Shown here: positions 15,958 through 17,956 of the stretch, piece by piece
Layout: every line of letters begins with the position of its first letter
Position numbering within the stretch: position 1 is the first letter of the stretch
NCBI GenBank assembly: GCA_900313265.1
Contig: OMRN01000011.1
Location: forward strand, 1-17,956
Origin: an uncultured Lachnospiraceae bacterium
Lineage (GTDB): Bacteria; Bacillota; Clostridia; Lachnospirales; Lachnospiraceae
DNA: 17,956 bases
Direction of reading: 5' to 3'
The notes under the pieces: generated by a model
Told to the model about the DNA's origin: nothing
What the model saw: the letters and a program-made list of their open reading frames with translations, nothing else
Databases searched by the model: none
Position numbers and translations under genes: made by a program

Positions 15958-16851
15958 TCAAATTCCGAGATATTCCTTTAATGCACCGATATTGTTTCTC
16001 GCATCGCCGTAACCGAGTTTGTAAAGGTCCCACAGTTTGCCCATATCCGATTCAAAACGGGTTACCGTAACCGGTTTGGAGGGAGCGATTACAAAGACTT
16101 TCTTTTCTTCATGCAGTTCCTTTAATTCTTTTGTCATCACATTGAAATCCGCATTTACATTGTTTAGTGCCGCCATAAAATTCGGATATTTGTGATACCA
16201 GATTTTTGTACTTTTCATCGGTTCTTCCGACCGGACAAAATCCCATTCCCTGGTTTTAACCACAACTATTTTTTCATATCCCTGATCAGCCGCCCAGCGG
16301 TACGGGATCTTGGTCGAGCATCCTCCGTCCAGATACGGAATACCGTGCATAACGACGGGTCTTGATACAAAAGGAACCGTGGAAGAAGCGCGGATAACCG
16401 AAGTCAGTCTGCACTGTCCTTTTTCAAAATATTCCGTCTCACCACTCAGCATATTGGTCGTACCGACGGCAAAACGCTTCGAATCATCATAAAGTCTCTT
16501 CTTATCAACCGGATATTCTCTTAAAATATCATGGAACAGATACGTAAAGCCCGTGACACCGTGGTCTTTTCCGACCGCTCCCGCTCCGATATAGTTCTTA
16601 TCATGGCGGTAAGTTAAATTCACTCTGGCTCCCCAGCCGATCTGTCCCGTGACATAACCGACACCGGCAAGCGAACCGGCGGATATGCCGACCGTTGATT
16701 GCAGGTTAATGTCATGCTGCATCAGATAATCCAAAACACCCAGTGTATAAAGGCCCTTCCATCCGCCTCCTTCAAGCACCATGCATCCTTCCGTAATGAT
16801 ATCTTTGGATCTTCCTGACGGAATACGGTCTAATTTGCCGAACTTTTTCAT
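15958..16851 (-). CDS. Patatin-like phospholipase
   Basis: 297 residues. A patatin-fold acyl hydrolase with a Ser-Asp dyad: oxyanion loop LEGGGWKGLYTLGVL (26-40), nucleophile elbow GISAG with S57 (55-59), and LDGG with D175 (174-177). No signal peptide or membrane segment, so cytoplasmic; it resembles the YjjU-like bacterial group, which likely acts on phospholipids, substrate unknown. The frame stays open upstream through repeat copy B to 17082, but ATG 16851 has AGGAAGGA 7 bases upstream and gives a compact N-terminus. It is preceded by a terminator and copy B and followed by the pyrB promoter, so it is probably a single-gene unit; its own promoter is not evident. Confidence 0.92.
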   Translation of the reverse strand: MKKFGKLDRIPSGRSKDIITEGCMVLEGGGWKGLYTLGVLDYLMQHDINLQSTVGISAGSLAGVGYVTGQIGWGARVNLTYRHDKNYIGAGAVGKDHGVTGFTYLFHDILREYPVDKKRLYDDSKRFAVGTTNMLSGETEYFEKGQCRLTSVIRASSTVPFVSRPVVMHGIPYLDGGCSTKIPYRWAADQGYEKIVVVKTREWDFVRSEEPMKSTKIWYHKYPNFMAALNNVNADFNVMTKELKELHEEKKVFVIAPSKPVTVTRFESDMGKLWDLYKLGYGDARNNIGALKEYLGI

Positions 16852-16858
16852 TTTTCTA

Positions 16859-16866
16859 TCCTTCCT
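16859..16866 (-). promoter_or_regulatory. Ribosome binding site deciding the patatin start
   Basis: AGGAAGGA lies 7 bases before ATG 16851. It begins 4-5 bases past repeat copy B, so folding of that element in RNA could influence it. Confidence 0.75.
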
Positions 16867-16870
16867 GTAT

Positions 16871-16943
16871 GTTTCTGCAAGCAGAACAGCCAGCTCCCGA
16901 CAGGTCCTGTTGCCGCTTCGCGGCAGACGCCTGCCGGTTTTGT
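16871..16943 (-). repeat. 73-bp repeated element, copy B, in the patatin leader
   Basis: Differs from copy A at five positions, all substitutions. One of them changes GCCGG to GCTGG on the minus strand, keeping the stem with CCGGC by a G-U pair. Copy B lies 5 bases past the terminator of the CobW-like gene and 4-5 bases before the patatin ribosome binding site, in the same orientation to its gene as copy A. It lacks the extra palindrome present beside copy A. Confidence 0.85.
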
Positions 16944-16948
16944 TCCGC

Positions 16949-16977
16949 AAAAAAGTCACCGCAAAGCGATGACTTTT
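16949..16977 (-). terminator. Intrinsic terminator of the CobW-like gene
   Basis: On the minus strand AAAAGTCATCGC (16977-16966), loop TTT, GCGGTGACTTTT (16962-16951) with one G-U pair, then further T residues giving a run of six. It begins 4 bases after the stop codon. Confidence 0.85.
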
Positions 16978-16981
16978 AACA

Positions 16982-17911
16982 CTAAACCAAATTAATAATT
17001 TCTTCCTTCGGAGCATTTGCGGGAGTGATTTCGTCAATGTAAAGCACGGGTCCGACACCTTTATAGTCCGCCCAGTACTCATGCTTTACGGTTGCGGTCA
17101 CGTTGTACCAGTTGCCGTCCTTAATCTCCGATGCTTTTTCATATTTGGCAACAAAGCCAAGGAATGCGATATCTTCCGCACAGCAGGTCATGGCATGACG
17201 CCCGGGAACAAAACATCCCTCATGAAAACCGGCCGGTTTTGCCACATGTGCCAGAAAAGAAACGGTCTTTCCCTCATAACGGTCCGGCGTATCGAGCATA
17301 TCAAAAAACCAGATCCCGTACGTTGCCTCCGTTAAATCAATACGGTCTTTTTTCACATCAAACGGCAGTTCCTCTTCCATGGTTGCCGTCACTTCACCGT
17401 TACTGTCTTCAAAAATGATTTCCGCATCGCGGTTTAATGCCCGCATGTTTCTTTTATACGACGCCAGATCCTTAATTCCGTCGCAGCGGTTAAACATAAT
17501 CATTTCGGACTTACGAACCATATCGCCGATTAAGGAACGCATATTTGTATAATACATCGGCCATGTTGCGGCATTGATAATCGTAATCTGCTGATTCACT
17601 TTCCAGTGCCAGGGAAGTTTTAAATTCGCCATCGGCCACATTCCGTTATACTCGATAATGATGCGGTCCGGCTTATGTTTTTTCTCTAAATTAAGAAGGG
17701 TGGACCCGAGCAGATCCTCTTTCTTCTCAATGACTTCCACCACGGAATTCGTCTGCTTAAGAAGGGCATCATCATACTCAACCTCACCCTCCTCGCACAG
17801 AAGAATCATGGTTTTTCCTTTGATGCGAAAATACTCCTGCTGCATTGTAAACTTGATAAATTCGGTTTTTCCGCTCTCTAAAAAACCGTTAATAATAAAT
17901 ACCGATTTCAT
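16982..17911 (-). CDS. CobW-type GTPase with C-terminal DUF1980-like domain
   Basis: 309 residues. The N-terminal part is a G3E/CobW-like P-loop GTPase: GFLESGKT (9-16, Walker A), LLCEEGEVEYDD (37-48, switch region), IIIEYNGMW (84-92, Walker B-like) and NRCD (141-144, where NKxD is usual). Family members use GTP to load or move metals. The metal-binding CxCC of many CobW GTPases is not seen. Residues about 195-309 look like the DUF1980/TIGR03943 domain: GKTVSFLAHVAKP (214-226), GRHAMTCCAED (237-247, twin cysteines) and GPVLYIDEITP (287-297). In other Firmicutes that domain usually accompanies a DUF318-type permease, which could lie just upstream, outside the window. Function, probably metal-related, is inferred. 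A terminator follows the gene. Confidence 0.85.
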   Translation of the reverse strand: MKSVFIINGFLESGKTEFIKFTMQQEYFRIKGKTMILLCEEGEVEYDDALLKQTNSVVEVIEKKEDLLGSTLLNLEKKHKPDRIIIEYNGMWPMANLKLPWHWKVNQQITIINAATWPMYYTNMRSLIGDMVRKSEMIMFNRCDGIKDLASYKRNMRALNRDAEIIFEDSNGEVTATMEEELPFDVKKDRIDLTEATYGIWFFDMLDTPDRYEGKTVSFLAHVAKPAGFHEGCFVPGRHAMTCCAEDIAFLGFVAKYEKASEIKDGNWYNVTATVKHEYWADYKGVGPVLYIDEITPANAPKEEIINLV

Positions 17912-17956
17912 AACTTCTTATCCTGTCCGATTTTTTTATTTCAGATTCCGAATAAT

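Noticed and set aside
13788..16943. CRISPR array or transposon ends formed by the two 73-bp elements
   Set aside because: The copies are about 3 kb apart in direct orientation, with ordinary pyr and patatin genes between them and no transposase, and there are no regularly spaced short repeats.
16852..17082. N-terminal extension of the patatin frame up to 17082
   Set aside because: It runs through repeat copy B, the terminator and the end of the CobW-like gene. The ATG at 16851 has a good ribosome binding site and gives a normal N-terminus.

Overview
The window reads as ordinary chromosome of an anaerobic Firmicute, most likely Lachnospiraceae/Eubacteriales. The basis is protein similarity recalled from memory, purine-rich ribosome binding sites (AGGAGG, AAGGA), a consensus sigma-A promoter and moderate GC. 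It holds sixteen protein genes: two on the plus strand at the left end, then fourteen on the minus strand. I see no tRNA, rRNA, CRISPR array, transposase, prophage or obvious defence locus.

Left end (1-3140). The 3' part of an ABC-F ATPase gene ends at a clear terminator. It is followed by a PHP phosphoesterase fused in frame to a Cof-type HAD phosphatase. A short tandem, palindromic REP-like repeat lies where this gene converges with the minus-strand genes.

Region 3134-13752, read right to left: folC, folE, folP, a folB-folK fusion, ppx, ppk1, maf, an exonuclease III gene, then a membrane-anchored metallo-beta-lactamase-fold protein. The gaps as far as the exonuclease gene are 3-99 bp with no terminator that I can see, so folC to xth may be one transcript. 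It would join most of folate synthesis (GTP cyclohydrolase, pterin aldolase, pyrophosphokinase, pteroate synthase, folylpolyglutamate synthase) to polyphosphate synthesis and breakdown. The ppx ribosome binding site is formed by the last codons of folBK, so at least that junction looks translationally coupled.

Region 13753-15912: pyrB, pyrI and a bacterial PH-domain protein gene form a unit with a strong promoter (TTGCCA, 17 bp, TATAAT) before pyrB and a terminator after the third gene. PyrB and PyrI build the regulated aspartate transcarbamoylase of pyrimidine synthesis.

Right end: a patatin-like phospholipase gene, and before it a CobW-type GTPase whose C-terminal half resembles the DUF1980/TIGR03943 domain instead of the usual CobW C-terminal domain.

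The most unusual non-coding signal is a pair of 73-bp elements (13788-13860 and 16871-16943). They differ at 5 positions, lie in the same orientation, and each sits between a terminator hairpin and the ribosome binding site of the next gene. They can fold as RNA, and one difference keeps a stem paired through a G-U wobble. The two gene fusions and this repeat are the best leads; the rest is conserved housekeeping.
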